Assembly (NCBI GenBank): GCA_900467685.1
Contig: UBQX01000017.1
Coordinates: forward strand, 1 to 64,000
Source: Hyphomicrobiales bacterium
GTDB taxonomy: Bacteria > Pseudomonadota > Alphaproteobacteria > Rhizobiales > Rhizobiaceae
Length of the DNA: 64,000 bases
Direction of reading: 5' to 3'
Shown: piece by piece, positions 33,494-43,483 of the stretch
How positions within the stretch are numbered: the first letter of the stretch is position 1
Layout of the letters: each line of letters begins with the position of its first letter
Program-made: the position numbers and the translations under genes
The notes under the pieces: model-generated
Told to the model about the DNA's origin: nothing
The model's database searches: none
Seen by the model: only the letters and a program-made list of their open reading frames with translations

Positions 33494-36400
33494 ATGACGG
33501 ATTTGTCGCCATCTCAGGTCATGGGTGTAGACATCGCGGCTGGTGAGACCACCGCCACGAAAACCCGCGCCTTCGCCCGAAAACTCCCCGACGCTCAAGG
33601 GCTCTACGACCCGAAGAACGAGCATGACGCCTGCGGCGTCGGCTTTGTCGCGCATATGAAGGGTGTGAAGTCGCATCAGATCGTCAAGGACGGTCTGTTC
33701 ATGCTGGAAAACCTGACGCATCGTGGTGCCGTCGGTGCCGATCCGCTGATGGGCGATGGCGCGGGCATTCTCGTTCAGATCCCGGATCGTTTCTTCCGCG
33801 AGGAGATGGCCAAGCAGGGCGTGACCCTGCCGAAGGCCGGCGAATATGCCGTTGGCCACATCTTCTTGCCGCGCGAAGGCGATCAGGTCGCGCATTTCAA
33901 GAAGGTCATCGGTGAGGTGATTGCGGAGGAGGGGCAGGTGCTTCTCGGCTTCCGTGACGTGCCGGTCGACAATTCCTCGCTCTCCAAGGCACCCGACATT
34001 GCCGCGACTGAGCCGCACCACGTGCAGGTCTTCATCGGCATGGGCGCTGGTGTGGCGTCCGCCGTCGAGTTCGAACGCAGCCTCTTCCTGCTGCGCAAGG
34101 TGATCTCCAACCGCATCTATAACGAAGGCGGCGGGCAGGAAAACCGCGATTTTTATCCCGTGTCGCTGTCGTCCTCGACCATCGTCTACAAGGGCATGTT
34201 CCTGGCCTACCAGGTCGGCGCATACTATAAGGACTTGATGGATCCGCGTTTCGAAAGCGCGGTTGCGCTGGTGCACCAGCGCTTCTCGACCAATACCTTC
34301 CCATCCTGGAAGTTGGCGCATCCGTACCGCATGGTCGCCCATAACGGCGAAATCAACACGCTGCGCGGCAACGTCAACTGGATGGCGGCCCGTCAGGCTT
34401 CGGTCTCGTCGCCGCTCTTCGGCGAGGACATCTCCAAGCTCTGGCCGATCTCCTATGAAGGTCAATCGGACACGGCCTGCTTCGACAACGCGCTCGAATT
34501 CCTCGTGCGCGGCGGCTATTCCATGGCGCATGCCGTGATGATGCTGATCCCGGAAGCATGGTCTGGCAACCAGTCCATGTCGCCCGAGCGCAAGGCATTC
34601 TACGAATATCACGCCGCTCTCATGGAACCGTGGGACGGTCCGGCAGCAGTCGCCTTCACGGACGGCCGCCAGATCGGTGCCACGCTCGACCGCAACGGCC
34701 TGCGTCCGGCCCGCTATATCGTCACCTCCGACGACCGCGTCATCATGGCATCCGAAGCCGGCGTTCTCCCGGTCGAGGAAGAAAAGATCGTCACCAAGTG
34801 GCGTCTGCAGCCCGGCAAGATGCTGCTGATCGACATGCAGGAAGGCCGCATCATCTCGGACGAGGAGATCAAGTCCTCGCTCGCGAACGCGCATCCCTAT
34901 CGCAACTGGCTCGATAACACGCAGCTGATCCTCGAAGACCTGAAGCCGGTCGAGCCGCGTGCGCTCCGCCGCGACGTCTCGCTTCTGGATCGCCAGCAGG
35001 CCTTCGGCTACACGGTGGAAGACACGAAGATCCTGATGTCGCCCATGGCGACGACGGGTCAGGAAGCCATCGGCTCGATGGGCACGGATACGCCGATTTC
35101 GGCCATGTCGTCGAAGTCGAAGCTGCTCTACACCTATTTCAAGCAGAACTTCGCGCAGGTCACCAACCCGCCGATCGACCCGATCCGCGAAGAGCTGGTG
35201 ATGAGCCTCGTCTCGTTTATCGGGCCGCGGCCGAACATTCTCGATCACAAGGGCGCTTCCAAGGCGAAGCGCCTTGAGGTTCGCCAGCCGATCCTGACCA
35301 ATGGCGATCTGGAAAAGATCCGCTCCATCGGCCACACGGAAGACCGTTTCGACACCAAGACGCTCGACTTCACCTATGAAGCCGAGATGGGTGCCGAAGG
35401 CATGCCGGCGATGATCGAGCGCCTCTGCGAGCGTGCGGAAGCGGCCGTCACCAGCGGCTATAACATCATCATCCTGTCGGACCGCCAGATTGGGCCGGAC
35501 CGCATCGCGATCCCGGCGCTGCTGGCGACGGCTGCCGTGCATCACCACCTGATCCGCAAGGGCCTGCGCACCTCGGTCGGTCTCGTCGTCGAGAGCGGCG
35601 AGCCGCGCGAAGTGCATCACTTCTGCTGTCTGGCAGGTTATGGCGCGGAAGCCATCAACCCCTATCTCGCCTTCGATACGCTCACCGACATGCATTCGCG
35701 CGGCGAATTCCCGAAGGAAGTCGATGCCTCGGAAGTGGTCTATCGCTATATAAAGGCGGTCGGTAAGGGTATTCTGAAGGTCATGTCCAAGATGGGCATT
35801 TCGACCTACCAGTCCTATTGCGGCGCGCAGATCTTCGACGCCATCGGCCTCAATTCCGAGCTGGTCGAGAAGTTCTTCTTCGGTACGGCAACGACCATCG
35901 AAGGCGTTGGCCTGGAGGAAATCGCCCGCGAGACGGTCGACCGCCACGAGTCGGCCTTCGGCAACGATCCGGTTCTGGCCGGCACGCTCGATGTCGGCGG
36001 CGAATATGCCTTCCGCAAGCGTGGCGAAGGCCATGCCTGGACGCCGGATGCGATTGCGTCGCTGCAACATGCGGCGCGCGGCAATTCACGCGACCGGTTC
36101 AGCGAGTTCTCCGCTCTGGTGAACGATCAGACCCAGAAGATGAACGCGATCCGCGGCCTCTTCACCATCAAGGATGCCGCAGCGCTCGGCCGCAAGCCGG
36201 TGGCGCTCGATGAGGTCGAGCCGGCAGTGGAGATCGTCAAGCGTTTCGCCACGGGCGCCATGTCCTTCGGCTCCATCAGTCGCGAGGCGCATACGACGCT
36301 GGCCATTGCCATGAACAAGATCGGCGGCAAGTCCAACACGGGTGAGGGCGGCGAAGAGTCCGAACGCTATCTGCCGAAGCTGGACGGTTCGCTGCCGCTC

Positions 36401-38221
36401 GAGCGCTCGGCGATCAAGCAGGTCGCTTCCGGCCGTTTCGGCGTCACGACCGAATATCTGGTCAATGCCGACATGCTGCAGATCAAGGTCGCGCAGGGCG
36501 CCAAGCCCGGCGAGGGTGGTCAGCTTCCCGGCCACAAGGTGGACGCGACGATCGCCAAGACGCGCCACTCGACCCCGGGCGTCGGCCTCATTTCGCCGCC
36601 GCCGCATCACGACATCTATTCGATCGAAGATCTGGCGCAGCTGATCTACGACCTGAAGAACGTCAACCCGAAGGCCGATATCTCGGTCAAGCTCGTCTCG
36701 GAAGTCGGCGTCGGCACGGTTGCCGCCGGCGTTGCCAAGGCGCGCGCCGACCATATCACGATCTCCGGCTATGACGGCGGCACGGGCGCATCCCCGCTCA
36801 CCTCGCTGAAGCATGCCGGCAGCCCCTGGGAAATCGGCCTTGCCGAAACGCATCAGACGCTGGTCCTCAACGGCCTGCGCTCGCGCGTAGCACTTCAGGT
36901 CGATGGCGGTCTCAAGACCGGCCGCGACGTCATCATCGGCGCGCTTCTGGGTGCCGACGAGTTCGGCTTCTCGACCGCGCCGCTGATTGCCGCCGGCTGC
37001 ATCATGATGCGCAAGTGCCATCTCAACACCTGCCCCGTGGGCGTTGCGACCCAGGACCCGGTCTTGCGCAAGCGTTTCAAGGGCACGCCGGAGCATGTCA
37101 TCAACTTCTTCTTCTTCGTCGCCGAAGAAGTGCGCGAGATCCTTGCCTCCATGGGCTTCACCAAGCTCGACCAGATCATCGGCCAGACCGACATGCTCGG
37201 ACAGGAAGCGATGATCGCGCATTGGAAGGCCAAGGGTCTCGACTTCAGCCGCATCTTCCACAAGGTCGATGCGCCGAAGGAAGCGACCTACTGGACCGAG
37301 CGCCAGCATCACCCGATCGAGCATGTTCTCGACCGGACGCTGATCGAGAAGGCGATGCCGGCTCTGGAATCCAAGACGCCGACCGCCTTCGACGTGACGA
37401 TCAAGAACGTCGACCGCTCCGCCGGCGCGATGCTCTCGGGCGAAGTCGCCATGCGCTACGGTCACAAGGGCCTCAAGGACGATACCATCGACGTGACGCT
37501 GCGCGGCACGGCCGGCCAGTCCTTCGCAGCCTTCCTGGCCCGCGGCGTGACGTTCCGCCTCATCGGCGACGGCAACGACTATGTCGGCAAGGGCCTGTCG
37601 GGCGGCAAGATCATCGTGCGTCCGCCGGAAAATGCGAAGATCGTGGCTGAAAACTCGATCATCGTCGGCAACACGGTTCTCTACGGCGCAATCGCCGGCG
37701 AGTGCTACTTCAACGGCGTGGCCGGCGAACGTTTCGCCGTGCGCAACTCCGGTGCGGTCGCCGTCGTCGAGGGCGTGGGCGACCACGGCTGCGAATACAT
37801 GACCGGCGGCGTCGTCGTCGTCATCGGCAAGACGGGCCGCAACTTCGCGGCCGGCATGTCGGGTGGCGTGGCCTATGTTCTGGACGAGGAAGGCGATTTC
37901 GCCAGCCGCTGCAATATGGCCATGGTCGAACTCGAGCCGGTTCCGGAAGAGGACGACATGCTGGAGAAGCTGCACCATCATGGCGGCGACCTCATGCACA
38001 AGGGCCGCGTCGACGTGTCCGGCGACATGACCCGTCACGACGAAGAGCGCCTCTACCAGCTCATCGCCAACCACCTGCATTACACAGGTTCGGCACGGGC
38101 GAAGGCCATCCTCGACCATTGGGCCGACTACCGTCCGAAGTTCCGCAAGGTGATGCCGGTCGAGTATCGCCGTGCGCTTGAGGACATGGAACGCATGAAG
38201 ATGGGCGTCGCCGCGGAATAA
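33494..38221 (+). CDS. gltB: Glutamate synthase (NADPH) large subunit
   Basis: A 1575-residue enzyme that makes glutamate from glutamine and 2-oxoglutarate. The N-terminal glutamine amidotransferase domain starts at Cys47 (DACGVGF) after a 46-residue propeptide that is removed in the mature enzyme. The central and FMN-binding synthase domains follow, with [28 protein letters not shown] and the 3Fe-4S cysteines in [15 protein letters not shown] near residue 1180. A beta-helix GXGXG-type domain forms the C-terminus. ATG at 33494 follows TGGAGGA. Unusually, a vapBC module and a ybjQ gene separate it from gltD. Confidence 0.97.
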   Translation: MTDLSPSQVMGVDIAAGETTATKTRAFARKLPDAQGLYDPKNEHDACGVGFVAHMKGVKSHQIVKDGLFMLENLTHRGAVGADPLMGDGAGILVQIPDRFFREEMAKQGVTLPKAGEYAVGHIFLPREGDQVAHFKKVIGEVIAEEGQVLLGFRDVPVDNSSLSKAPDIAATEPHHVQVFIGMGAGVASAVEFERSLFLLRKVISNRIYNEGGGQENRDFYPVSLSSSTIVYKGMFLAYQVGAYYKDLMDPRFESAVALVHQRFSTNTFPSWKLAHPYRMVAHNGEINTLRGNVNWMAARQASVSSPLFGEDISKLWPISYEGQSDTACFDNALEFLVRGGYSMAHAVMMLIPEAWSGNQSMSPERKAFYEYHAALMEPWDGPAAVAFTDGRQIGATLDRNGLRPARYIVTSDDRVIMASEAGVLPVEEEKIVTKWRLQPGKMLLIDMQEGRIISDEEIKSSLANAHPYRNWLDNTQLILEDLKPVEPRALRRDVSLLDRQQAFGYTVEDTKILMSPMATTGQEAIGSMGTDTPISAMSSKSKLLYTYFKQNFAQVTNPPIDPIREELVMSLVSFIGPRPNILDHKGASKAKRLEVRQPILTNGDLEKIRSIGHTEDRFDTKTLDFTYEAEMGAEGMPAMIERLCERAEAAVTSGYNIIILSDRQIGPDRIAIPALLATAAVHHHLIRKGLRTSVGLVVESGEPREVHHFCCLAGYGAEAINPYLAFDTLTDMHSRGEFPKEVDASEVVYRYIKAVGKGILKVMSKMGISTYQSYCGAQIFDAIGLNSELVEKFFFGTATTIEGVGLEEIARETVDRHESAFGNDPVLAGTLDVGGEYAFRKRGEGHAWTPDAIASLQHAARGNSRDRFSEFSALVNDQTQKMNAIRGLFTIKDAAALGRKPVALDEVEPAVEIVKRFATGAMSFGSISREAHTTLAIAMNKIGGKSNTGEGGEESERYLPKLDGSLPLERSAIKQVASGRFGVTTEYLVNADMLQIKVAQGAKPGEGGQLPGHKVDATIAKTRHSTPGVGLISPPPHHDIYSIEDLAQLIYDLKNVNPKADISVKLVSEVGVGTVAAGVAKARADHITISGYDGGTGASPLTSLKHAGSPWEIGLAETHQTLVLNGLRSRVALQVDGGLKTGRDVIIGALLGADEFGFSTAPLIAAGCIMMRKCHLNTCPVGVATQDPVLRKRFKGTPEHVINFFFFVAEEVREILASMGFTKLDQIIGQTDMLGQEAMIAHWKAKGLDFSRIFHKVDAPKEATYWTERQHHPIEHVLDRTLIEKAMPALESKTPTAFDVTIKNVDRSAGAMLSGEVAMRYGHKGLKDDTIDVTLRGTAGQSFAAFLARGVTFRLIGDGNDYVGKGLSGGKIIVRPPENAKIVAENSIIVGNTVLYGAIAGECYFNGVAGERFAVRNSGAVAVVEGVGDHGCEYMTGGVVVVIGKTGRNFAAGMSGGVAYVLDEEGDFASRCNMAMVELEPVPEEDDMLEKLHHHGGDLMHKGRVDVSGDMTRHDEERLYQLIANHLHYTGSARAKAILDHWADYRPKFRKVMPVEYRRALEDMERMKMGVAAE

Positions 38222-38240
38222 GTTCACCGGGGTCATTTGC

Positions 38241-38265
38241 TGTGATATGCTTTCGGCATATCACA
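38241..38265. promoter_or_regulatory. Perfect palindrome upstream of vapB, likely VapBC operator
   Basis: TGTGATATGC, TTTCG, GCATATCACA: 10-base perfect arms, 16 bases before the vapB start and 20 bases after the gltB stop. VapBC complexes repress their own promoter through such sites. As RNA it could also form a hairpin at the gltB 3' end. Confidence 0.65.
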
Positions 38266-38280
38266 GCCGTGGAGCCTGAA

Positions 38281-38553
38281 ATGAACGAGCATGTGAAAGA
38301 CACTGGTGAAGGTGGCGAAGTTGCAGTCGCCATCTTCAAGAATGGTCGAAGCCGTGCTGTTCGCATTCCGAAGGAATTTGATCTTGAAGGTGATCGCGCC
38401 GTGATGGTGCAACAACCGGATGGTTCGATCCTGATGCGGACGGCGGAGACGGCCGGGTTGATCGAATATCTCAAGCAGGCGGAAGCCTGGGGTGGAGAGG
38501 ATTTCGTCGAAAGCGACGACGATCTCGCGCCGATCGATGAGGTCGAGATCTGA
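38281..38553 (+). CDS. vapB: VapB-type antitoxin (AbrB/SpoVT fold)
   Basis: A 90-residue antitoxin. Residues about 14-50 form the swapped-hairpin DNA-binding domain (VAIFKNGRSRAVRIPKEFDLEGDRAVM), and the acidic C-terminal half (AWGGEDFVESDDDLAPIDEVEI) is the part that wraps and blocks the toxin. ATG at 38281 follows GGAG by 6 bases; an upstream start would lie inside the palindromic operator. Its TGA overlaps the vapC ATG, the usual coupling of antitoxin and toxin. Confidence 0.9.
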   Translation: MNEHVKDTGEGGEVAVAIFKNGRSRAVRIPKEFDLEGDRAVMVQQPDGSILMRTAETAGLIEYLKQAEAWGGEDFVESDDDLAPIDEVEI

Positions 38554-38948
38554 TGCGCTACATGCTCGATACCAACATCGTTTCGGCGATCGTGAGGGAT
38601 CCGCGTGGAAAGGTTTTCGAGCGGCTTCTCGAAGTTGGCGAGGAGAACGCTTTCATCAGTATCATCACCCATGGTGAGATCTGGTACGGCGTGAAGAGGA
38701 ACGGCTCCGAGGAGCTGGCCCAGAAGGTATCGGCAGTGACGCGGCGTCTCTATATGGCGCCACTGCAGCTACCGGCAGATCAGCGTTACGCCGAAATCCG
38801 GCTGGCGCTGAGGCAGGGAAAGAATATCGGTCCAAATGACCTTTGGATCGCGGCACATGCAGTGGCGTTGGACGCCGTGCTGGTGACGAACAATGAAAGC
38901 AAATTTTCCCGGGTGCCGGGGCTGAAGGTCGAGAACTGGATGAAGTAG
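38553..38948 (+). CDS. vapC: VapC-type toxin (PIN-domain ribonuclease)
   Basis: A 131-residue PIN-domain RNase. The four acidic active-site positions are visible: Asp6 in MLDTNIV, Glu43 in THGEIWYG, Asp96 in GPNDLWIAAHA and a later position near NNESKF. VapC toxins cut tRNA or rRNA when the antitoxin is lost. The first position normally followed by TN is intact (DTN), so the toxin is likely active. It lies in the gltB-gltD interval, an uncommon place. Read-through from gltB could keep the antitoxin supplied. Confidence 0.9.
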   Translation: MRYMLDTNIVSAIVRDPRGKVFERLLEVGEENAFISIITHGEIWYGVKRNGSEELAQKVSAVTRRLYMAPLQLPADQRYAEIRLALRQGKNIGPNDLWIAAHAVALDAVLVTNNESKFSRVPGLKVENWMK

Positions 38949-38980
38949 GCGCGGCGTTGGCCGCATGAGGGGATGCAGGA

Positions 38981-39307
38981 ATGATCGTCACGACGACGAA
39001 CACGATAGAGGGACGCGAGATCGTCGAGTACAAGGGCATCGTCACGGGCGAGGCCATCCTTGGGACGAACGTGTTTCGCGATTTCTTCGCCAGCATCCGC
39101 GATATCGTCGGTGGTCGCTCCGGGTCTTACGAGCGGGTTCTGCGCGATGCGCGTGAGACGGCTCTGGGCGAATTGCAGGGCGAAGCTGCCCGGCTCGGTG
39201 CGAATGCAATTGTCGGTGTCGACATCGACTATGAAACGATTTCGACCGGTTCCAGCGGTTCGATGCTGATGGTTTCGGCCTCCGGCACTGCCGTTGTGGT
39301 CCGGTAA
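38981..39307 (+). CDS. YbjQ-family (UPF0145) protein
   Basis: A 108-residue protein of the YbjQ family: [49 protein letters not shown] at the N-terminus and [14 protein letters not shown] in the second half. The fold forms pentamers; it is often labelled heavy-metal binding because of a conserved cysteine in some members, but there is no cysteine here. Function is unknown. It starts 32 bases after vapC and ends 15 bases before gltD, so it is probably co-transcribed with gltD. Confidence 0.88.
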   Translation: MIVTTTNTIEGREIVEYKGIVTGEAILGTNVFRDFFASIRDIVGGRSGSYERVLRDARETALGELQGEAARLGANAIVGVDIDYETISTGSSGSMLMVSASGTAVVVR

Positions 39308-39322
39308 ACAGGTGGGAGTAAG

Positions 39323-40777
39323 ATGGGCAAGGTAACAGGTTTTCTGGAAATCGACCGGCAGGTGGCGAAGTATCAGACGGCGTCTGATCGTATCCGCCAT
39401 TTCCGCGAATTCACGATCCCCATGTCGGATGCGGAAGTGCAGAAACAGGCTGCCCGCTGCATGGATTGCGGCATTCCCTTCTGTCACGGCGATACGGGCT
39501 GCCCGGTTCACAACCAGATTCCGGACTGGAACGACCTCGTCTATAGCGGCAAGTGGAAGGAAGCGATTGCGAACCTCCACTCGACCAACAACTTCCCGGA
39601 GTTCACCGGCCGCGTCTGCCCTGCGCCTTGCGAGGAAGCCTGCACGCTGAACCTGGAAGATGTGCCGGTCACTATCAAGACCGTAGAACAGGCAATCGCC
39701 GACAAGGCTTACGAGCTTGGCTATATCGTGCCGCAGCCGGCAACGGTAAAAACCGGCAAGCGCGTCGCCGTCATCGGTTCCGGCCCGTCCGGCATGGCGG
39801 CGGCCCAGCAGCTTGCCCGCGCCGGTCACGAGGTCCATGTCTACGAGCGCGAATCCAAGGCCGGTGGCCTGCTGCGTTACGGCATTCCGGACTTCAAGAT
39901 GGAGAAGAACTTCATCGATCGCCGCGTCGAGCAGATGCAGGGCGAGGGCGTGACCTTCCATTACGGCTTCAATATCGGCGTCGATATCCCGACCGAGAAG
40001 CTGATCGCCGAGCATGATGCCGTGCTTTATTGCGGCGGCTCCGAAACGCCGCGCGAAGCCGGCATTCCGGGTGCGGATCTGGCCGGCGTTCATGACGCCA
40101 TGCCCTATCTCGTGCAGCAGAACCGTCGCGTCGGCCGCGAAGACATCGACAGCGTCGGCTGGCCGTCCGATCCGATCCTGGCCGGCGGCAAGCATGTCGT
40201 CGTCGTCGGCGGTGGCGATACGGCCTCCGACTGCGTCGGCACGGCCTTCCGCCAGGGTGCCGTTCGCGTCACCCAGCTCGACATCCGTCCGCAGCCGCCG
40301 GAAAAGGAAGACAAGCTTGCCGTCTGGCCCTATTGGGCGACGAAGATGCGCACCTCCTCCTCACAGGCCGAGGGCGCGGTGCGCGAATTCCAGGTCGGCA
40401 CGCTCGAATTCGTTGGCGAAGACGGCATCCTGACGGGCGTGAAGTGCGTTCAGGTGGATGACAAGCGCAAGCCGATCGCCGGCACGGAATTCATCATCAA
40501 GGCCGATCTCGCCTTCATCGCCATCGGCTTCCGCGGTCCGTTCACGGACAGCGTCGTCAAGGAGCTCGACGGCAAGATGGCGGTCTCGACCGACAAGCGC
40601 GGCTCGCAGAACGTCATTGCCAACACGCGGGACTACAAGACCTCGGTCGACAAGCTTTGGGCTGCCGGCGACGTGCGTCGTGGCCAGTCGCTCGTCGTCT
40701 GGGCGATCCGCGAGGGCCGTCAGGCCGCAGCTGCGATTGACGAAGCGTTGATGGGCGCGACCAACCTGCCGCGTTGA
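39323..40777 (+). CDS. gltD: Glutamate synthase (NADPH) small subunit
   Basis: A 484-residue flavoprotein that takes electrons from NADPH and passes them through Fe-S clusters to GltB. The N-terminal domain binds two 4Fe-4S clusters through CMDCGIPFCHGDTGCP and CPAPCEEAC. The FAD site is VAVIGSGPSGMAAAQQLARAGH (near residue 150) and the NADPH site VVVVGGGDTASDCVGTAFRQG (near 293). The C-terminal AAGDVRRGQSLVVWAIREGRQAAAAID completes FAD binding. It is separated from gltB by vapBC and ybjQ. A terminator follows. Confidence 0.97.
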   Translation: MGKVTGFLEIDRQVAKYQTASDRIRHFREFTIPMSDAEVQKQAARCMDCGIPFCHGDTGCPVHNQIPDWNDLVYSGKWKEAIANLHSTNNFPEFTGRVCPAPCEEACTLNLEDVPVTIKTVEQAIADKAYELGYIVPQPATVKTGKRVAVIGSGPSGMAAAQQLARAGHEVHVYERESKAGGLLRYGIPDFKMEKNFIDRRVEQMQGEGVTFHYGFNIGVDIPTEKLIAEHDAVLYCGGSETPREAGIPGADLAGVHDAMPYLVQQNRRVGREDIDSVGWPSDPILAGGKHVVVVGGGDTASDCVGTAFRQGAVRVTQLDIRPQPPEKEDKLAVWPYWATKMRTSSSQAEGAVREFQVGTLEFVGEDGILTGVKCVQVDDKRKPIAGTEFIIKADLAFIAIGFRGPFTDSVVKELDGKMAVSTDKRGSQNVIANTRDYKTSVDKLWAAGDVRRGQSLVVWAIREGRQAAAAIDEALMGATNLPR

Positions 40778-40800
40778 TCGCATCGGGACTTACCCGACTG

Positions 40801-40830
40801 AAAGCCGCTCCTTTGTGGGGCGGCTTTTAT
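40801..40830 (+). terminator. Rho-independent terminator after gltD
   Basis: AAAGCCGC pairs with GCGGCTTT around an 11-base loop, followed by TTATTTTG. The T-run overlaps the TAA stop of the convergent gene at 40827. Confidence 0.8.
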
Positions 40831-42014
40831 TTTGTGCGGATCTTGTAGTCGTCCACGCGGCCTGCCGGCGGGTTGCCGGTGTCGCCGTGCAGCACAAGGC
40901 GGTCGCGGGCGCTGGGGACGGTGAGGGGGGCGTTGGCGTTGGTCGCGACAGTTGCTGCCAAGGCAGTGCTCCCGTCGAGCGATGGATCGATCATGCTGAT
41001 CGGCTCGGTGCGCGTGATGGCAACAGGGGCCGGTGCGGCTGGCATGGCGAGGTTCGGGAGGCCGTAGTCAGAGATCGGCGGATTGGCAGCCGAGAGCGGC
41101 GCCTGAACGCTCGTGTCACCCAATATGCGGCGCAGCGGCTTCTCGACGTAGAAAGCAGCCTTGGCGCGGCCGGCCTTGGTGAGGCTCACGCCATCGGAGC
41201 CGCGCAGGCGCGCCTGCTGGCCGTCTACGCCGGAGCCGGTTGCGGTGAACTTGCCATCGGCGTCGATAAAGCCTTCCCAGAGATCGATGAACGTGCCGCC
41301 TGCCGCTTCCACCTGCCGGCGCAGCATGAGATTGATCGTCACGATGTCCGCAGTGAGCGAGGGCGACTGGAAGGGTGGGGCGCCTACCCAGAAGACCGGG
41401 ACCTGCCGCTTGGTCGCAACCGAAGTCAGCTCCGCGATGCGACGCTCATACTCGGCCGTCCATTTGGGGGTATGAAAATCCTCGCGCGTTCCTTCGATCA
41501 GCATCTTCTGCCGGTCGTTGGATCCCAGAGCCACGACAACGGCAACCGCCTTGGTTTCATCGAGAAGGCCAGGAAGCAAAGCAACCCAGTTGCGGTGATC
41601 ATCGCGGACAAGGCCGGAGGCCCCGTCAGTCTTCTCGTCGATGACAACACCCGGCTCACCGGCAAACGTGTCCATCAACCCGTCGCCAACCGAGCCTGCC
41701 ATGAAGTCGCCGATGACGAGGACATGCTTTGCCGTGTCGAGTTTCTGCACCGGTTCGTCAGGCTTGCCGGTCTGGATATTGATGATGGACGACGATTTCG
41801 CCTTGGGCTTGGGCTTGCGCTTGACGGGTGCTGCAGGCGCAGCCTGTTCGGGAGCCTTGCGGTTGCCGAAAAGCAGTTCCAGAAGCGTGCGTGGCCGCTC
41901 CTGTGCCACGGCCGGAGAACTTCCGGCAAACGACACGGCGAGAAAGCCGATCGCCAGCAAGGCGGCCAGGCAGGAGGTCGGCAATCGGGGCATGAAAAAT
42001 CCGGCGCGTTTCAT
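40827..42014 (-). CDS. DUF459 / SGNH-fold exported protein
   Basis: A 395-residue protein. A signal peptide (residues about 1-37, ending PAVA) precedes a proline/lysine-rich linker and an SGNH-hydrolase-like core. Block I reads VLVIGDFMAGSVGDGL: where active enzymes have GDS, this has GDF, so the usual serine nucleophile is missing. Later blocks VVALGSNDRQKM and DGVSLTKAGRAKAAFYVE (block V has T instead of the usual DxxH) also deviate. It is a DUF459-family periplasmic protein. It lies directly downstream of a lytic transglycosylase gene, hinting at a cell-wall role. Confidence 0.8.
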   Translation of the reverse strand: MKRAGFFMPRLPTSCLAALLAIGFLAVSFAGSSPAVAQERPRTLLELLFGNRKAPEQAAPAAPVKRKPKPKAKSSSIINIQTGKPDEPVQKLDTAKHVLVIGDFMAGSVGDGLMDTFAGEPGVVIDEKTDGASGLVRDDHRNWVALLPGLLDETKAVAVVVALGSNDRQKMLIEGTREDFHTPKWTAEYERRIAELTSVATKRQVPVFWVGAPPFQSPSLTADIVTINLMLRRQVEAAGGTFIDLWEGFIDADGKFTATGSGVDGQQARLRGSDGVSLTKAGRAKAAFYVEKPLRRILGDTSVQAPLSAANPPISDYGLPNLAMPAAPAPVAITRTEPISMIDPSLDGSTALAATVATNANAPLTVPSARDRLVLHGDTGNPPAGRVDDYKIRTK

Positions 42015-42069
42015 CGTGCCGGATGTCTTATCATGGAAGCTTGCTCAATCAAACGGGAAGACGCTGACG

Positions 42070-43293
42070 TCAACGCCGCAGATGCTGCAGCAGGTTCTTC
42101 GAAGGCTCCGGTTCACCGTTCAGGCCCTTGCGCTTCATGAAGGCCTCGATGGCCGACTTGGAGCCGGAGCCCAGATTGCCATCGACCTCGCCGCTGTAAT
42201 AGCCGAGCTCCTTGAGGCGCGACTGGATCTCGAATTTCTCGTTGGCATCCAGCGCGCCGGCCGGACGCGGCCAGGTCTGCACGAGGCCTTGAGAGCCGGC
42301 AAGGCGGTCTGCCAGCATGCCGACGCCCAGCGCATAATTGTCCGAGGCGTTGTAGCGCTTGATGACGTAGAAATTCTTGGTCAGCAGGAAGGCGGGACCG
42401 CCGTCACCGGCCGGCATCTTCAGCGTTGCGCGCTCGTCCTTGAACCGGAAGCCCCGGTCGGCCGGACGGCGGAAGCCGAGTTTTTCCCATTCGCCGATCG
42501 TCTTGGTCTTGCCTGCGAGGCTGCTGGCCCGGCCCGGCGCCACGACTTCGTAGCCCCAGGTGCGGCCGGTCTGCCAGCCGTTCTTGTGCAAGAGGTTTGC
42601 AGCCGTGGCGAGCGCATCGGGGATCGAATTCCAGATGTCGCGCTTGCCGTTGCCGTCCGCGTCAATGCCATAGAGGAGATAGCTGGTCGGGATGAATTGC
42701 GTGTGGCCCATGGCACCAGCCCAGGAGCCGGTCATTTGCGAAGGCTTGATGTCACCCGCCTGGATGATCTTCAGCGCGGCGATCAGCTGCTTTTTCGCAT
42801 AGCCCGCACGCTTCGGATCGGCATAGGCCAGTGTTGCCAATGCCTGCGGCACATAGTGCAGCTTCTCGGTTTTGCTGAGGATCGCGCCGTAATTCGATTC
42901 CATCGACCAGATGGCGACGAGAATATTGCGATCGACCCCAAAATATTTCTCGATGTTTTGAAGCGAACGCATATTCTTCGCTTCGGCATCCTTGCCCATC
43001 CGGACCGTGTAGGGGTTTACGCGGCTGTCGAGATAGTCCCAGATCTGCGTGGTGAATTCCGGCTGATACTGGGCTTTCTGCAGCACATCGGGATCGGGGT
43101 TGGTGATGCCGGCGAATGCTGCATTGTAGGTTTGGGTGGTGATCCCGGCTTTGGCAGCTTCAGGGTAAAAGGCGCGAATCCACTTCTCGAAGCGGGCATC
43201 AGCCAGGGCACCTGTTGGCGCGAGGGCAAGAAAAACGGCTGTAATTCCGCCGATTAGAGCGGATGTCATGGATTTGCCTTGTACATGCTTCAT
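42070..43293 (-). CDS. Lytic murein transglycosylase (MltB/SLT_2 type) with peptidoglycan-binding domain
   Basis: A 407-residue periplasmic enzyme. After a signal peptide of about 31 residues (ending in ALA), the catalytic domain spans residues about 33-325; the catalytic Glu lies in VAIWSMESNYGAILS. GAMGHTQFIPTSYLLYGIDADGNGKRDIWNS is a family signature. Residues about 340-400 form a peptidoglycan-binding domain (EIQSRLKELGYYSGEVDGNLGSGSKSAIEAFMKRKGL). It cuts murein strands with formation of 1,6-anhydro ends. The DUF459 gene follows 55 bases downstream on the same strand and may be co-transcribed. Confidence 0.92.
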   Translation of the reverse strand: MKHVQGKSMTSALIGGITAVFLALAPTGALADARFEKWIRAFYPEAAKAGITTQTYNAAFAGITNPDPDVLQKAQYQPEFTTQIWDYLDSRVNPYTVRMGKDAEAKNMRSLQNIEKYFGVDRNILVAIWSMESNYGAILSKTEKLHYVPQALATLAYADPKRAGYAKKQLIAALKIIQAGDIKPSQMTGSWAGAMGHTQFIPTSYLLYGIDADGNGKRDIWNSIPDALATAANLLHKNGWQTGRTWGYEVVAPGRASSLAGKTKTIGEWEKLGFRRPADRGFRFKDERATLKMPAGDGGPAFLLTKNFYVIKRYNASDNYALGVGMLADRLAGSQGLVQTWPRPAGALDANEKFEIQSRLKELGYYSGEVDGNLGSGSKSAIEAFMKRKGLNGEPEPSKNLLQHLRR

Positions 43294-43483
43294 TGGATCG
43301 CTCCTGTGTTTGGGACACCGGGTGAGACACGCAAGGTAACAAACAGGACCTCAACAAATTCTTTACCATGATGAAGATTTTTTGTTAGGTGCCGTTTTTA
43401 TAAGAGGGTTCGAATCCTGGTTTTTAAACATGCGAGCTTATCGAGAGCTTGCGAAGCGTATGATTCTTGCACAAGGGCACTTC

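Noticed and set aside
33311..36070. Very long minus-strand open frame (919 codons) opposite gltB
   Set aside because: It mirrors the codon pattern of gltB on the other strand, its product is Arg/Asp/His-rich with no domains, and gltB itself is unmistakable.
36086..38236. Second long minus-strand frame opposite gltB (716 codons)
   Set aside because: Same reason: an antisense shadow of a GC-rich gene with no recognisable product or ribosome binding site.
38241..38265. The palindrome as the gltB terminator
   Set aside because: It has no T-run after it and is centred just before vapB; operator function is the simpler reading, though RNA folding is noted.
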